64,000 nucleotides of DNA from Kribbella sp. VKM Ac-2568 (GTDB lineage: Bacteria > Actinomycetota > Actinomycetes > Propionibacteriales > Kribbellaceae), in NCBI RefSeq assembly GCF_004345365.1, contig NZ_SLVF01000007.1:372001-436000 (forward strand), read 5' to 3'. Of this stretch, positions 1-7,730 are shown piece after piece. Position 1 is the first letter of the stretch; every line of letters begins with the position of its first letter. The translations under genes were made by a program, and so were the position numbers. The notes below the pieces were generated by a model. It searched no databases. It had not been told where the DNA came from and worked only from the letters and a program-made list of their open reading frames with translations.

Positions 1-2072
1 ACCTGTAAGCCGACCGCGGCGAGGGCTGCGCCGTTGAGCTCCACCCGGCCGCCGTCGACCCACCACGGCGCCGAGTTGCGCGGCTCCGGGCCGGGGGTGG
101 CGACCTTGCTCACCCGATACGTCCGGTTCGGGTCGAGCCCGGGCAGCCGGACGCGGCCGACATCGGAGGTGACCGACTGGGCCATCTGTACGGCGGAGTA
201 GACGGCGCGGGATCCGTCCTGCGCGACGACGCCGTGCAGCAGGAAGTCGTCCGAACCACGGTCGGCCCGGACCACCCGGCCGGTGTGCAGCAGCGGCCGG
301 AGTTCCTTGTGCAGCGCGACCCACCCTGCCAGCTCGGCGCGCTCCTCAGGAGTCGCCGCGCTGATGTCCCACTCGATGCCGAAGTGGCCGAACAACGCGG
401 TCGTCGCCCGGAACGCCAGGCTCTGGGTCCGGCCCGTGGTGTGCGCCTTCGGTGGGCCGACGTGGCAGCCGATCAGCTCCGGCGGCAGCAGCATCTGGGT
501 CCAGCGCTGGATCTTCTGCCGCTCCAGGGCGTCGTTGCTGTCGCTGCCCCAGACCCGGTCGGTCCGCTCCAGGATGCCGAGGTCGACGCGAGCCCCACCG
601 GACGAGCAGGACTCGATCTCCAGGCCGGGGTGGCGGCGTTTGAGCTCGTCGAGCAGCCGGTACACGCCCAGCGTCTGCTCGTGGATCCCGGCGGTGCCGG
701 TCTGCTGGTTGCCCCCGTCAACGAAGTCGCGGTTGTGGTCCCACTTGAGGTAGGAGATGTCGTACTCGTTCAGCAGACTGTCCAGCCGCTCCAGCAGGTA
801 TTCGTAGGCCTCGGGGATGCCCAGGTTGAGCCCCTGCTGGTGGCGTGCGGTCGGCGGCATCCGGTTGCCGGTGGCAAGGATCCAGTCCGGGTGCTCACGG
901 GCCAGGTCGGAGTCGGGGTTGACCATCTCCGGCTCGACCCAGAGGCCGAACTGCAGCCCCAGCCCGGTGACATGGTTCACCAATGGGTGCAGCCCCTTCG
1001 GCCAGATCCCCTCGTCGACGTACCAGTCGCCGAGCCCGGCGTGGTCGTCGCGGCGGCCGCGGAACCAGCCGTCGTCGAGCACGAAGCGCTCGGCTCCCAC
1101 CTCGGCGGCCGCGTCGGCGAGTGCCTTCAGCTTGTCGAGGTCCAGGTCGAAGTACACGGCCTCCCAGGTGTTCAGCACCACCGGGCGGTCGGTCTTCGGG
1201 TGCGTCTCCCGCGCCCGCAGGTACTCGTGGAATCGCGTCGACACCCGGTCGAGGCCAACGCCGTACGAGCCGTAGATCCAGGGGGTGGCATAGGAGCCTT
1301 GCGCTTCGAGACGGCCCTCGCCGGGGAGGAGGAGCTCGCCGCCGCCGATCACGGCGTACCCGCTCATGCCGCGTTCGGCGTACGAGCGGTGGTTGCCGCT
1401 CCAGGCGGTGTGGACGGCCCAGATCTCGCCGGAGCCGAAGTCGAAGCCGCGGGTGCCGGCGATCAGCAGCAGAGTGGCGTCGGCGCCGGTGCGGCCGCGG
1501 CGGTTGTCGCGGATGTGCGCGCCCTGGGTGAACGCGTGCCGCTGCGGGACGCGCTCGCCGATGTGCCGGCCGGTCATGTCGAGCAGTTCGGTCGCCTCGG
1601 TCGGCACCGGCAGCGCGAGCACCAGCCCGTCGACCGTGTACGCCGAATCGCCGGTGTTCGTGAGCTCGGCCTTCGTCCGGATCAGGCCGGAATCCGTCAG
1701 CTCGATGGTGAGGTCGACCTTCAGACCAGCCTGCTGGTCCGACGCCTGGACCTGGACCGTGTTCCCGGTCTGCTCGACAGCGGTCAGCTGGAACGACGCG
1801 GAGAAGTCGTGGCCGTCGCGGTGCCCGTTGAGCCCGGGCAGGCCGAACCAGCCGGCGGAGTACTCGGGGATGATCGCGACCGGCAGGTTGTCGTCGAGCC
1901 CGTTGCCGGCCTGGACCGCGCCGGCGCCCCGGCGGAGATCGGCCAGCGCGGCCTCGTCCATGGCTCCCAGGTCCGCACCCCAGTGCAGGACGGACGGAAG
2001 GGCAGGACCGGAGCAGTCCAGGACCAGGCTGACACCCGCCGAGCGGAGCTGCAGCACCTTGATGTTCGACAC
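1..2072 (-). CDS. Alpha-galactosidase, glycoside hydrolase family 36 (3' end outside window)
   Basis: Hydrolyses terminal alpha-1,6-galactosyl residues of raffinose-type sugars and galactomannan fragments. About 690 codons are visible and the stop lies beyond the left edge; family members have roughly 700-730 residues, so only a short C-terminal piece is missing. The GTG start at 2072 opens a typical GH36 N-terminal beta-domain. The catalytic motif KWDHNRD is present with the nucleophile Asp near residue 445, followed by the S-C-x-S/G-G-G region and the acid/base motif GSDSND with Asp near residue 511, the expected spacing. I see no signal peptide, so it should be cytoplasmic. It is transcribed away from the neighbouring genes from its own promoter at 2111-2139. 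Confidence 0.93.
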   Translation of the reverse strand, partial: MSNIKVLQLRSAGVSLVLDCSGPALPSVLHWGADLGAMDEAALADLRRGAGAVQAGNGLDDNLPVAIIPEYSAGWFGLPGLNGHRDGHDFSASFQLTAVEQTGNTVQVQASDQQAGLKVDLTIELTDSGLIRTKAELTNTGDSAYTVDGLVLALPVPTEATELLDMTGRHIGERVPQRHAFTQGAHIRDNRRGRTGADATLLLIAGTRGFDFGSGEIWAVHTAWSGNHRSYAERGMSGYAVIGGGELLLPGEGRLEAQGSYATPWIYGSYGVGLDRVSTRFHEYLRARETHPKTDRPVVLNTWEAVYFDLDLDKLKALADAAAEVGAERFVLDDGWFRGRRDDHAGLGDWYVDEGIWPKGLHPLVNHVTGLGLQFGLWVEPEMVNPDSDLAREHPDWILATGNRMPPTARHQQGLNLGIPEAYEYLLERLDSLLNEYDISYLKWDHNRDFVDGGNQQTGTAGIHEQTLGVYRLLDELKRRHPGLEIESCSSGGARVDLGILERTDRVWGSDSNDALERQKIQRWTQMLLPPELIGCHVGPPKAHTTGRTQSLAFRATTALFGHFGIEWDISAATPEERAELAGWVALHKELRPLLHTGRVVRADRGSDDFLLHGVVAQDGSRAVYSAVQMAQSVTSDVGRVRLPGLDPNRTYRVSKVATPGPEPRNSAPWWVDGGRVELNGAALAAVGLQ

Positions 2073-2110
2073 TGTTGATTCACTCTGCTTTCTGATTGTT
2101 TCAGGACGAA

Positions 2111-2139
2111 ACTATTTACCCAATCACGGCAGGTGTCAA
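2111..2139 (-). promoter_or_regulatory. Sigma70-type promoter of the alpha-galactosidase gene
   Basis: On the minus strand there is a perfect -35 box TTGACA (2134-2139), a 17-bp spacer and a -10 box AATAGT (2111-2116), placing the transcript start about 30 bases before the GTG start. The stretch 2105-2170 is strikingly AT-rich for this DNA and holds related boxes (ACTATTTAC and AGTTAAGTAAATAC) on both sides of the -35, which could bind a sugar-responsive repressor. The promoter match is direct; the operator reading is inference. Confidence 0.6.
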
Positions 2140-2266
2140 TAGCTTCACGCAGTTAAGTAAATACCTTAGAGGGTGCCTCCCCCGCTGCACAGGGCGCGCC
2201 TGATGCGGCCACGCTCAGCGCAGAGCCGGCCACCGATTGACCGCTATCCGGTCACCTCGCGGGACG

Positions 2267-2370
2267 GCTCAGCCTGAGCAGAGCCGCGTCCTCGCGGGAA
2301 TGCTCAGGCTGAGCGCAGCCGCGTCCTCGCGGGAATGCTCAGGCTGAGCGCAGCCGCGTCCGTGCGAGGA
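2267..2370. repeat. Three tandem 35-bp repeats containing a small palindrome
   Basis: Units begin at 2267, 2302 and 2337. Units one and two are nearly identical (GCTCAGGCTGAGC, then GCAGCCGCGTCCTCGCGGG) and unit three diverges at its end. Each begins with a GCTCA-n3-TGAGC palindrome, so the array could fold as serial hairpins. The third unit contains the last codons and stop of the nucleotidyltransferase gene at 2339-3109, so the array is the 3' trailer of that operon. It sits between convergently spaced minus-strand genes with no other coding sequence. Confidence 0.85.
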
Positions 2371-3109
2371 GGTTGTGAAGGGCGGCGTCAGCAGTCGGCC
2401 GGTCCGCCAGCTTCGAGTCGGTCTCGGCCTGGTCGAGTGCTGCCTGGAGCGCGACCACATCCCGCTCGAGCAGGTCCCTGGACGGCCCGGTCAGCGGCCC
2501 GGTCAGCGGCCCATGCTCAGCCTCCGCCTTGGCCGCCATCAACTCCCCCAGATACCCCGGCGCCTCGGCGACGATCGTCTGCAGTTCGCGCAGATCAGCC
2601 TGTACTTCGCCCGCGCGCATCAGGTGGATGCCGGTGAGCAGCACCCGGAACGTGTAGAGCAGGGGCTTCAGCTCGCCCGACTTCCCGAACAGCGTCCACT
2701 GAGTGCTCGCGAACCCGCGGTAGTGATGCGCGTGCCACTTCGTCAGGCAGCCCGGCGCCAGAGCGACGAGTTCCTCATGCTCCGGGGTCGTGGCGACGAC
2801 GAGCGGCGACAACACCTGCTCCAGCACGTAGCCGTTGCGCCGCAGCATCAGCCGGGCGAACTTGGCCGGGTCGTGGGTGACGAGATCGACCTCGGCCTCG
2901 TTCTGGAACCAGGTGCGGTCGAGCGTCTCCGGTCCAGTGGTCAACCCGACGACCTCCTCGGCGGGCAACACATGCACCCCGCGCAGGTCGATGTCGGAGT
3001 CCCTGCTCGGGAAGCCGTACAGGTGAGCGCCGGAGACCGTTGCGAAGAGCAACATATAGGGCTGGTCGGCGATGACGCCGCGCAGCTCGTCGTAGTCGAG
3101 CTGCCGCAT
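2339..3109 (-). CDS. RlaP-like DNA polymerase beta superfamily nucleotidyltransferase
   Basis: A 256-residue predicted nucleotidyltransferase of the family found beside RNA-repair ligases (RlaP, Pfam PF10127). The signature is near the N-terminus: G-A-x-L-Y-G (27-32), then S-D-I-D-L-R-G (38-44), which supplies the two metal-binding aspartates. The C-terminal half is helical with Arg/Glu-rich segments. The ATG at 3109 lies one base after the stop of the upstream paralogue at 3111-4037, so the two are surely co-transcribed and translationally coupled. A longer reading upstream would overlap the paralogue out of frame and was not chosen. Substrate is unknown. The stop codon lies inside the tandem repeat at 2267-2370. 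Confidence 0.75.
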   Translation of the reverse strand: MRQLDYDELRGVIADQPYMLLFATVSGAHLYGFPSRDSDIDLRGVHVLPAEEVVGLTTGPETLDRTWFQNEAEVDLVTHDPAKFARLMLRRNGYVLEQVLSPLVVATTPEHEELVALAPGCLTKWHAHHYRGFASTQWTLFGKSGELKPLLYTFRVLLTGIHLMRAGEVQADLRELQTIVAEAPGYLGELMAAKAEAEHGPLTGPLTGPSRDLLERDVVALQAALDQAETDSKLADRPTADAALHNLLARTRLRSA

Positions 3110-3110
3110 G

Positions 3111-4037
3111 TCACGCGTCACCGATGCTCCTCCGCCGGACCGATCTGAGCCAGGCGTCGACCCTACCGACATCGGGCGTGGCCGGCAGCACGGTTTTCCG
3201 CAACGCCTCGTCGAGCTCCTCGTGCAGGCCGAGCCGCCAGCGTTCCACTTCTTCCCATTCGACGGCCCCGGCCTTGACCGCGAGCAACCTGTCGCGATGC
3301 GGGCCGACGTCGACGACCAGCCGGCCCTCGCGCAGCAAAGTACGGGCTGCAAGCAACAACCGGATCAGGTGCATGACGTGCTTCCACTTCGGCGCCCCGT
3401 CCCGCCGGAAGTCCGCCTCGAGCTTCTTGAACTGGCTCAGCACGTAGCCGGAGTACGTCTGGTAGGCGAGCTGCGACAGGAACACCTCGCGGAGTCCGAC
3501 GAGCTCCTCGCCGAGCGGGGTCTGGCGGACCACTAGCGGCGAGTGGAGCACCTCGAGCAGGTTCGGGTTCGCCTTCAGCGCGAGCTCGCAGAACCGCTCG
3601 ACCTCCCAGGAGAACCACTCATCCTCCGGCCCGTCCACGTGAGTCGGCGGTTTGGCAAGCGACCAGAACGCCTCGGTCGGCGCGACGTACACCCCACGCG
3701 TGTCCGTGTCGGAGGCGTCGGTGTCCAATCCGAACGCCCGCGACCCGACCACCGCCGCGTAGATCGTGTGCTCTCGGACCATCTTGTCCCCATCGGGTTG
3801 ATCCACGGCGACAGCGTCGTCCTGGTACGCCGTACGCAGACTGAGCTGATCCCGCTGAGCCGTGGCGTCCCGCCCATCGACCAACCTCACGGCGTACCGC
3901 CCGTCCGGGGTGACGCCACTGACCCGCCCGGTAGCCCCGCGCTGCGCAGTCCCACCCGCGCCATCCGTCCGCGCCACCCGCAGTACAACCTGAGTCCCCA
4001 CCGGCAACTGCGGCCCCTCAACAGACATGCCGCCCAT
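3111..4037 (-). CDS. RlaP-like nucleotidyltransferase with an N-terminal beta-rich domain
   Basis: A 308-residue protein. Residues about 10-72 form a small beta-rich, KOW- or SH3-like module (LPVGTQVVLRVAR then GRVSGVTPDGRYAVRLVDG). The nucleotidyltransferase core follows with G-S-R-A-F-G (98-103), S-D-T-D-T-R-G (109-115) and a helical tail. It is first of a two-gene operon with the paralogue at 2339-3109. The start is ATG 4037, with GGAG about nine bases upstream; ATG 4028 is an alternative. No RNA ligase gene is visible nearby, so a role in RNA end repair is only suggested by family association. The 5' region faces the ArsR gene at 4187, giving a divergent promoter region of about 150 bp. 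Confidence 0.75.
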   Translation of the reverse strand: MGGMSVEGPQLPVGTQVVLRVARTDGAGGTAQRGATGRVSGVTPDGRYAVRLVDGRDATAQRDQLSLRTAYQDDAVAVDQPDGDKMVREHTIYAAVVGSRAFGLDTDASDTDTRGVYVAPTEAFWSLAKPPTHVDGPEDEWFSWEVERFCELALKANPNLLEVLHSPLVVRQTPLGEELVGLREVFLSQLAYQTYSGYVLSQFKKLEADFRRDGAPKWKHVMHLIRLLLAARTLLREGRLVVDVGPHRDRLLAVKAGAVEWEEVERWRLGLHEELDEALRKTVLPATPDVGRVDAWLRSVRRRSIGDA

Positions 4038-4150
4038 GCTCTCTCACTCCCGGACCGCCACCACTCACCAACCTCCCGCCACCGGTCGCGCCGAGCGTGA
4101 GCGCCCGGTCGGAGACCGTATTGGTCAGTGCTGCAGCTCCGGTCTGGCTT

Positions 4151-4172
4151 ATTGACAAATGAAACTGTCAAT
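4151..4172. promoter_or_regulatory. Inverted-repeat operator and -35 box before the ArsR/SRPBCC operon
   Basis: The arms ATTGACA and TGTCAAT are separated by eight bases, a perfect 7-bp inverted repeat. Its left arm contains a consensus TTGACA -35 box for the plus strand. The position, 15-35 bases before the ATG at 4187, is what is expected for autoregulation by an ArsR-type dimer. Confidence 0.6.
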
Positions 4173-4186
4173 ACGAGTCTGTGGGC

Positions 4187-4759
4187 ATGAAGTTGCTGGA
4201 GGAGCCGGAGAAGGTGCGGGCTGCGCTGTCGCCGTTGCGGCGGAAGCTGCTTGATCTGCTCCAGGAGCCTGCCTCGGGAACTCAGTTGGCGGCTGCCCTC
4301 GAACTGCCGCGGCAGCGAGTGAACTACCACCTGCGCGAACTCGAGAAGGCCGGGCTGGTGGAGTTGGTCGAGGAGCGGCAGCGGCGGGGATGTGTCGAGC
4401 GGATCCTGCGTGCGACCTCCGGCTCGTTTGTCGTGGACCCGTCCGTGATGGGGCGCACCTTCAGCCGGATCGGCGACCAGTACGCGGCCGAGCACCTGGT
4501 GGAAGTTGCCGCTGGCACCGTTCGCGACGTGGCCCGGATGCAGAACAAGGCCGATGCCGCCGGCAAGCGACTGCTGACCTTCACGCTCGAAGCCGAGGTG
4601 CGATTCACCGAGCCGGGCGATGTGCACCGCTTCACGGACGCGCTGACCGAAGCCGTCCGGCAGACCATCGAGGCCTTCGACGCCGAAGGCGGACGCCCGT
4701 ACCGGGTGATCGCCGGCGGCCACCCGGCACCCCGCAGTACAGAAGGAGGGAAGTCATGA
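4187..4759 (+). CDS. ArsR-type winged-helix transcriptional regulator
   Basis: A 190-residue regulator. Residues about 8-75 carry the winged helix (SPLRRKLLDLLQEP, then GTQLAAALELPRQRVNYHL as recognition region); the rest is a longer effector or dimer domain than in metal-sensing ArsR proteins, as in the HTH_20 group. No metal-binding cysteine cluster is present. I chose ATG 4187 over GTG 4181 because it sits better after the operator; no strong ribosome site is visible for either. The stop overlaps the ATG of the SRPBCC gene (ATGA at 4756-4759), so the two are coupled, the usual ArsR-SRPBCC arrangement. Confidence 0.85.
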   Translation: MKLLEEPEKVRAALSPLRRKLLDLLQEPASGTQLAAALELPRQRVNYHLRELEKAGLVELVEERQRRGCVERILRATSGSFVVDPSVMGRTFSRIGDQYAAEHLVEVAAGTVRDVARMQNKADAAGKRLLTFTLEAEVRFTEPGDVHRFTDALTEAVRQTIEAFDAEGGRPYRVIAGGHPAPRSTEGGKS

Positions 4760-5469
4760 GTGACGAGACCCCGGTGATCGTGGTGACGGTGGCCGCGCCC
4801 GTCGAGGCGGTCTGGGACGCGCTCCGCGACAAGGAGAAGATCCGGCACTGGCACGGGTGGGAGTACGAGGGGCTGGACGCCGAGATCGACCTGATCTTCT
4901 TCACCGGGTACACAGAGGACGCCGGGGAGAGCGAGAGCCGGATGCTGGAGATCCACGGCGGCGACCGGTTCGTGGTGGAGCCTGCCGAAGGTGGTTCGAG
5001 GATCACGTTGACGCGCGCACCGCACGGCGACGACCCCGAGTGGGACGCGTACTACGACGACATCACCGAGGGCTGGATCACCTTCGTCCAGCAACTCCGC
5101 TTCGCTCTCGAACGGCATCCCGGTGAACCCCGCCGGACGTTGTTCTACTCGGGCGCGGGCGACCGCAGTACGGGTCCGGCCGAGCAACTGGGGATCACCG
5201 CGGCGGTCGGCTCGGAGTACGAGGTGGACCTGGTCGGCGAGCGGGCGACCGGGCGGGTGTGGTTCCGGTCGGACAACCAGGTGGGGCTGACGGTCGACCA
5301 GTGGGGCGACGGGCTGCTCGTGCTGAGCCACGTCGGCGCCGGCGAGAAGAAGCCGAACGGTGCGGCGATGGCCGTGCTCACGTTCTATGGGGTGGACGAT
5401 GCCGCTCTTGCCGGGACTGACAAGCGGTGGAGCGACTGGTGGTCGCTGCGGTATCCGTCGACCGAGTGA
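4756..5469 (+). CDS. SRPBCC (START/AHSA1-like) ligand-binding domain protein
   Basis: A 237-residue protein. The N-terminal half is a classic SRPBCC fold (VVTVAAPVEAVWDALRD, HWHGWEYEGLDAEIDLIFF, and the helix ITEGWITFVQQLRFAL). The C-terminal 85 residues form a second, shorter beta domain. The fold binds hydrophobic small molecules; the ligand is unknown. The start is ATG 4756, overlapping the regulator stop, with the strong site GAAGGAGGGAAG just upstream. It is probably controlled by the upstream ArsR protein through the operator at 4151-4172. Confidence 0.8.
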   Translation: MSDETPVIVVTVAAPVEAVWDALRDKEKIRHWHGWEYEGLDAEIDLIFFTGYTEDAGESESRMLEIHGGDRFVVEPAEGGSRITLTRAPHGDDPEWDAYYDDITEGWITFVQQLRFALERHPGEPRRTLFYSGAGDRSTGPAEQLGITAAVGSEYEVDLVGERATGRVWFRSDNQVGLTVDQWGDGLLVLSHVGAGEKKPNGAAMAVLTFYGVDDAALAGTDKRWSDWWSLRYPSTE

Positions 5470-5603
5470 CACGGTGGTGACAGGGCGCATACGTGCCAGC
5501 ACTCTCGGTCTATCCTTCGACGTTACTCAGGAGTACATTCTCGCTGCACGGTGACCACCACGGGGTCCAAGTGGTCACCGACCTTCGGCGAGGAGGCCTT
5601 CCG

Positions 5604-6812
5604 GTGCTCAGTCCGCGAAGTCGTCGTTTGTCCTTGACCATCACCACTCTCGTCCTGACGGCCGGGAGCCTGGTCGTCACCACCCCCGCCGCCCACGCGG
5701 ACGGCCCCGGCTCCGGTACGCCGTACGTCGTGACCGTCGGGGACTCCTACATCTCGGGTGAGGCCGGCCGCTGGGCGGGCAGCTCGAACAACTCCGAGGC
5801 ACCCGCGGACGCGCTCGGCGCCCACGCGTACCACGACAACGCGGCCGGCACCGCGGAGACGATCGCCAAGTGCCACCGCAGCAGATCCGCCGAGGCGTTC
5901 ATCGGCGGCGGCGTCGGCGGGCTGAACCTCGCGTGCTCCGGCGCCCGTACGAACACCACGACCGGGGACACCTTCAAACCCGGACTCGACTTCTACGACG
6001 ACGGCGCGGGCCACCTCGGCCAGGCGAGGATGCTGCAGCAGTTCGCCTCGACCCACAACGTGAACCTGGTGGTCGCCTCGATCGGCGGCAACGACTTCAA
6101 CTTCGCCTCGATCGTGACGTCGTGCGTGACGGACTTCCTGCTGTCGCCCTCGTGGTTCCCGGACTACTGCAAGGACGACTCGTCGGTGGTCGCGAACTTC
6201 ACCTCGGCCAACGTCACCGCAGTACGGGGCCGGATCGCGACCTCGTTCCAGAACATCCGGACGGCGATGCGCAACGCGGGCTACGCGGACAACGCGTGGA
6301 ACCTGCTGGTGCAGACGTACCCGTCCCCGATCCCGCCGGCGAGCGGCTTTCGCTACGGCCAGACCGGCTACACCCGCCAGAACATCGGCGGCTGCGGCTT
6401 CTGGAACGCGGACGCCGACTGGGCCAACACCACCGCCCTGGCCACCATCAACAACACCGTCCGAGCCGCCATCACCCAATCAGGCCTCTCGAACACCCGC
6501 CTCCTGGAACTCCAATCCACCTTCAACGGCCGCCGCCTCTGCGAAAAAGCCGTAGGCCTCTACGAAGAGGTAGGCCTCTCCTCCTGGACCGCCCCCGCTG
6601 CGGTAGACAAAACCGAATGGATCAACCAAATCCGCACGGTAACCACCATCGGCTCCAACTACTACATCCAAGAATCCCTACACCCCAACTACTGGGCCCA
6701 ACTAGCCCTACGCTCTTGCGTCCGCCAGTCCTACACCGCCAACCGCGGCGGCGCCTGCGCGATCACCGGTCCAGGCCTAACCAACGGCGAACCGAGAATG
6801 ACTTTGAACTAG
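5604..6812 (+). CDS. Secreted SGNH/GDSL hydrolase (lipase/esterase-like)
   Basis: A 402-residue secreted hydrolase. Residues 1-32 are a signal peptide (RSRR, a hydrophobic core, then PAAHA). The SGNH blocks follow: GDSYISGE with nucleophile Ser48, the block III pattern SIGGNDF, and a late SLHPN supplying the catalytic His. Cysteine pairs typical of Streptomyces-type lipases are present. I chose GTG 5604 because GGAGG lies seven bases upstream; a longer in-frame reading to 5493 has no ribosome site and would bury the signal peptide. The last 120 codons shift to C-ending codons compared with the first part. It ends in NGEPRMTLN, which is echoed downstream at about 6953-6976. A terminator follows at 6824-6861. 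Confidence 0.88.
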   Translation: MLSPRSRRLSLTITTLVLTAGSLVVTTPAAHADGPGSGTPYVVTVGDSYISGEAGRWAGSSNNSEAPADALGAHAYHDNAAGTAETIAKCHRSRSAEAFIGGGVGGLNLACSGARTNTTTGDTFKPGLDFYDDGAGHLGQARMLQQFASTHNVNLVVASIGGNDFNFASIVTSCVTDFLLSPSWFPDYCKDDSSVVANFTSANVTAVRGRIATSFQNIRTAMRNAGYADNAWNLLVQTYPSPIPPASGFRYGQTGYTRQNIGGCGFWNADADWANTTALATINNTVRAAITQSGLSNTRLLELQSTFNGRRLCEKAVGLYEEVGLSSWTAPAAVDKTEWINQIRTVTTIGSNYYIQESLHPNYWAQLALRSCVRQSYTANRGGACAITGPGLTNGEPRMTLN

Positions 6813-6820
6813 CACTGGGT

Positions 6821-6904
6821 ATGACAAAGTCCCGGCGGTTTGCGGGCTGCCGGGACTTTGTTCGACTTCCAAGAGGTGCAGGTGGCTGGGCTCGGCCCCG
6901 CTCC
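6821..6904. repeat. Imperfect copy of the ssrA 3' end plus terminator (possible att remnant)
   Basis: Aligned with 12541-12623 with a single one-base gap, the hairpin and then the segment corresponding to the last bases of ssrA agree at roughly three positions in four. Beyond the hairpin, 35 ungapped bases (GGGACTTTGTTCGACTTCC...AGGTGGC) match at 26 positions by my count. This fits an old attachment-site duplication. No tRNA-like T-arm is preserved here, so the copy is degenerate. Confidence 0.5.
6824..6861. terminator. Strong hairpin terminator, possibly duplicated from ssrA
   Basis: The 13-bp arms ACAAAGTCCCGGC and GCCGGGACTTTGT enclose a 12-base loop, followed on the plus strand by TTCGACTTCC. 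It serves the SGNH gene and may also stop the minus-strand operon ending at 6976. Sequence and flanks match the ssrA terminator at 12543-12581 closely; see findings. Confidence 0.75.
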
Positions 6905-6975
6905 TGCCTCCGCCAGTGAGACCACTCCTCGAGGCACCTGCGCTGGGGTGCTCAACGGTGAACCAAGGGTGACGC

Positions 6976-7656
6976 TCAGCCGACGGGCATCCCTTCCTCT
7001 ATCCAGTGCCACCCGTCCATCTTCATGTTCGTGATGTCGACGTTGACGATGTCTCGAACGACGTCATCGGCAAGGGGGTACTTGGTGTCGTCATTGGCGG
7101 ACGCCCAAAGCGAGGCGAACGACAGAGCGGATCCCCATCTGGACGTGAGAGTCTGGGCGACAGTTCGGCACTGGGCGCGGACGATCTCGCGGAGCGCATA
7201 TCCTGCGACGCCTTCCTCAAAGTCGTACCCGAACTCGATGTCCGTGTCGACCCCATCCCTCTCCGCTAGTTGTCCCAGCACAAATGGATCGATGCGTGGA
7301 TAAGGCCCGAGGACATCGTCTTCAGAGAACGGATGCTCACCGGGATAGCCTTCCCCATATGCACGCGCATAGAACTCGCGAGCAAGGGCGGCCAACGCCA
7401 GAAGTCGGCACACGACGCGGGCCCGCTCAATTTCGGTGTCAAACCGAGTCAGTCCTGCACTGCCGAGACATGCCCATGCGTATTCGGCCCATTCGATCTC
7501 CGTGCCTCCGTACCAGGTCCGGAAGATGTCCTCGGCAATGCTGCGAAGATCGCCGAGATCCTCGACCTCGTCTGCACGGCTTTCGGGCGCTGTCACGTCG
7601 TCAGAAAAGCCGGACTCGTCGCTCAGATCGCCCTGAGTCGTTGAGTCGGGTTGCAT
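6976..7656 (-). CDS. Acidic protein of unknown function, last gene of the ssrA-island operon
   Basis: I do not recognise this 226-residue protein. The first 45 residues are polar and acidic, probably disordered; the rest looks helical with Trp/Tyr-rich stretches (FRTWYGGTEIEWAEYAWACL) and an acidic loop (GYPGEHPFSEDDVLGPYP). No signal peptide or membrane segment is seen. The start is ATG 7656 with AGGAGG (7663-7668 on the opposite strand) at ideal spacing. A longer reading from 7725 would skip this site. It is 74 bases downstream of the HelD-like gene on the same strand, so it is probably co-transcribed. Base composition is lower in GC than flanking genes, like the rest of the block. Confidence 0.65.
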   Translation of the reverse strand: MQPDSTTQGDLSDESGFSDDVTAPESRADEVEDLGDLRSIAEDIFRTWYGGTEIEWAEYAWACLGSAGLTRFDTEIERARVVCRLLALAALAREFYARAYGEGYPGEHPFSEDDVLGPYPRIDPFVLGQLAERDGVDTDIEFGYDFEEGVAGYALREIVRAQCRTVAQTLTSRWGSALSFASLWASANDDTKYPLADDVVRDIVNVDITNMKMDGWHWIEEGMPVG

Positions 7657-7730
7657 ATCTCTCCTCCTGCCGATCGATGGACTACTGCTGATCCGTCGAG
7701 TGCCGGTCGCGAGCTCACTGAGCATCGCTA

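Noticed and set aside
234..2078. Long plus-strand open frame of about 600 codons
   Set aside because: It is the antisense shadow of the GH36 alpha-galactosidase, whose minus-strand frame carries all catalytic motifs. High GC makes long antisense frames common here.
2267..2370. CRISPR array
   Set aside because: Three directly adjacent 35-bp units without spacers and no cas genes nearby; it is a plain tandem repeat.
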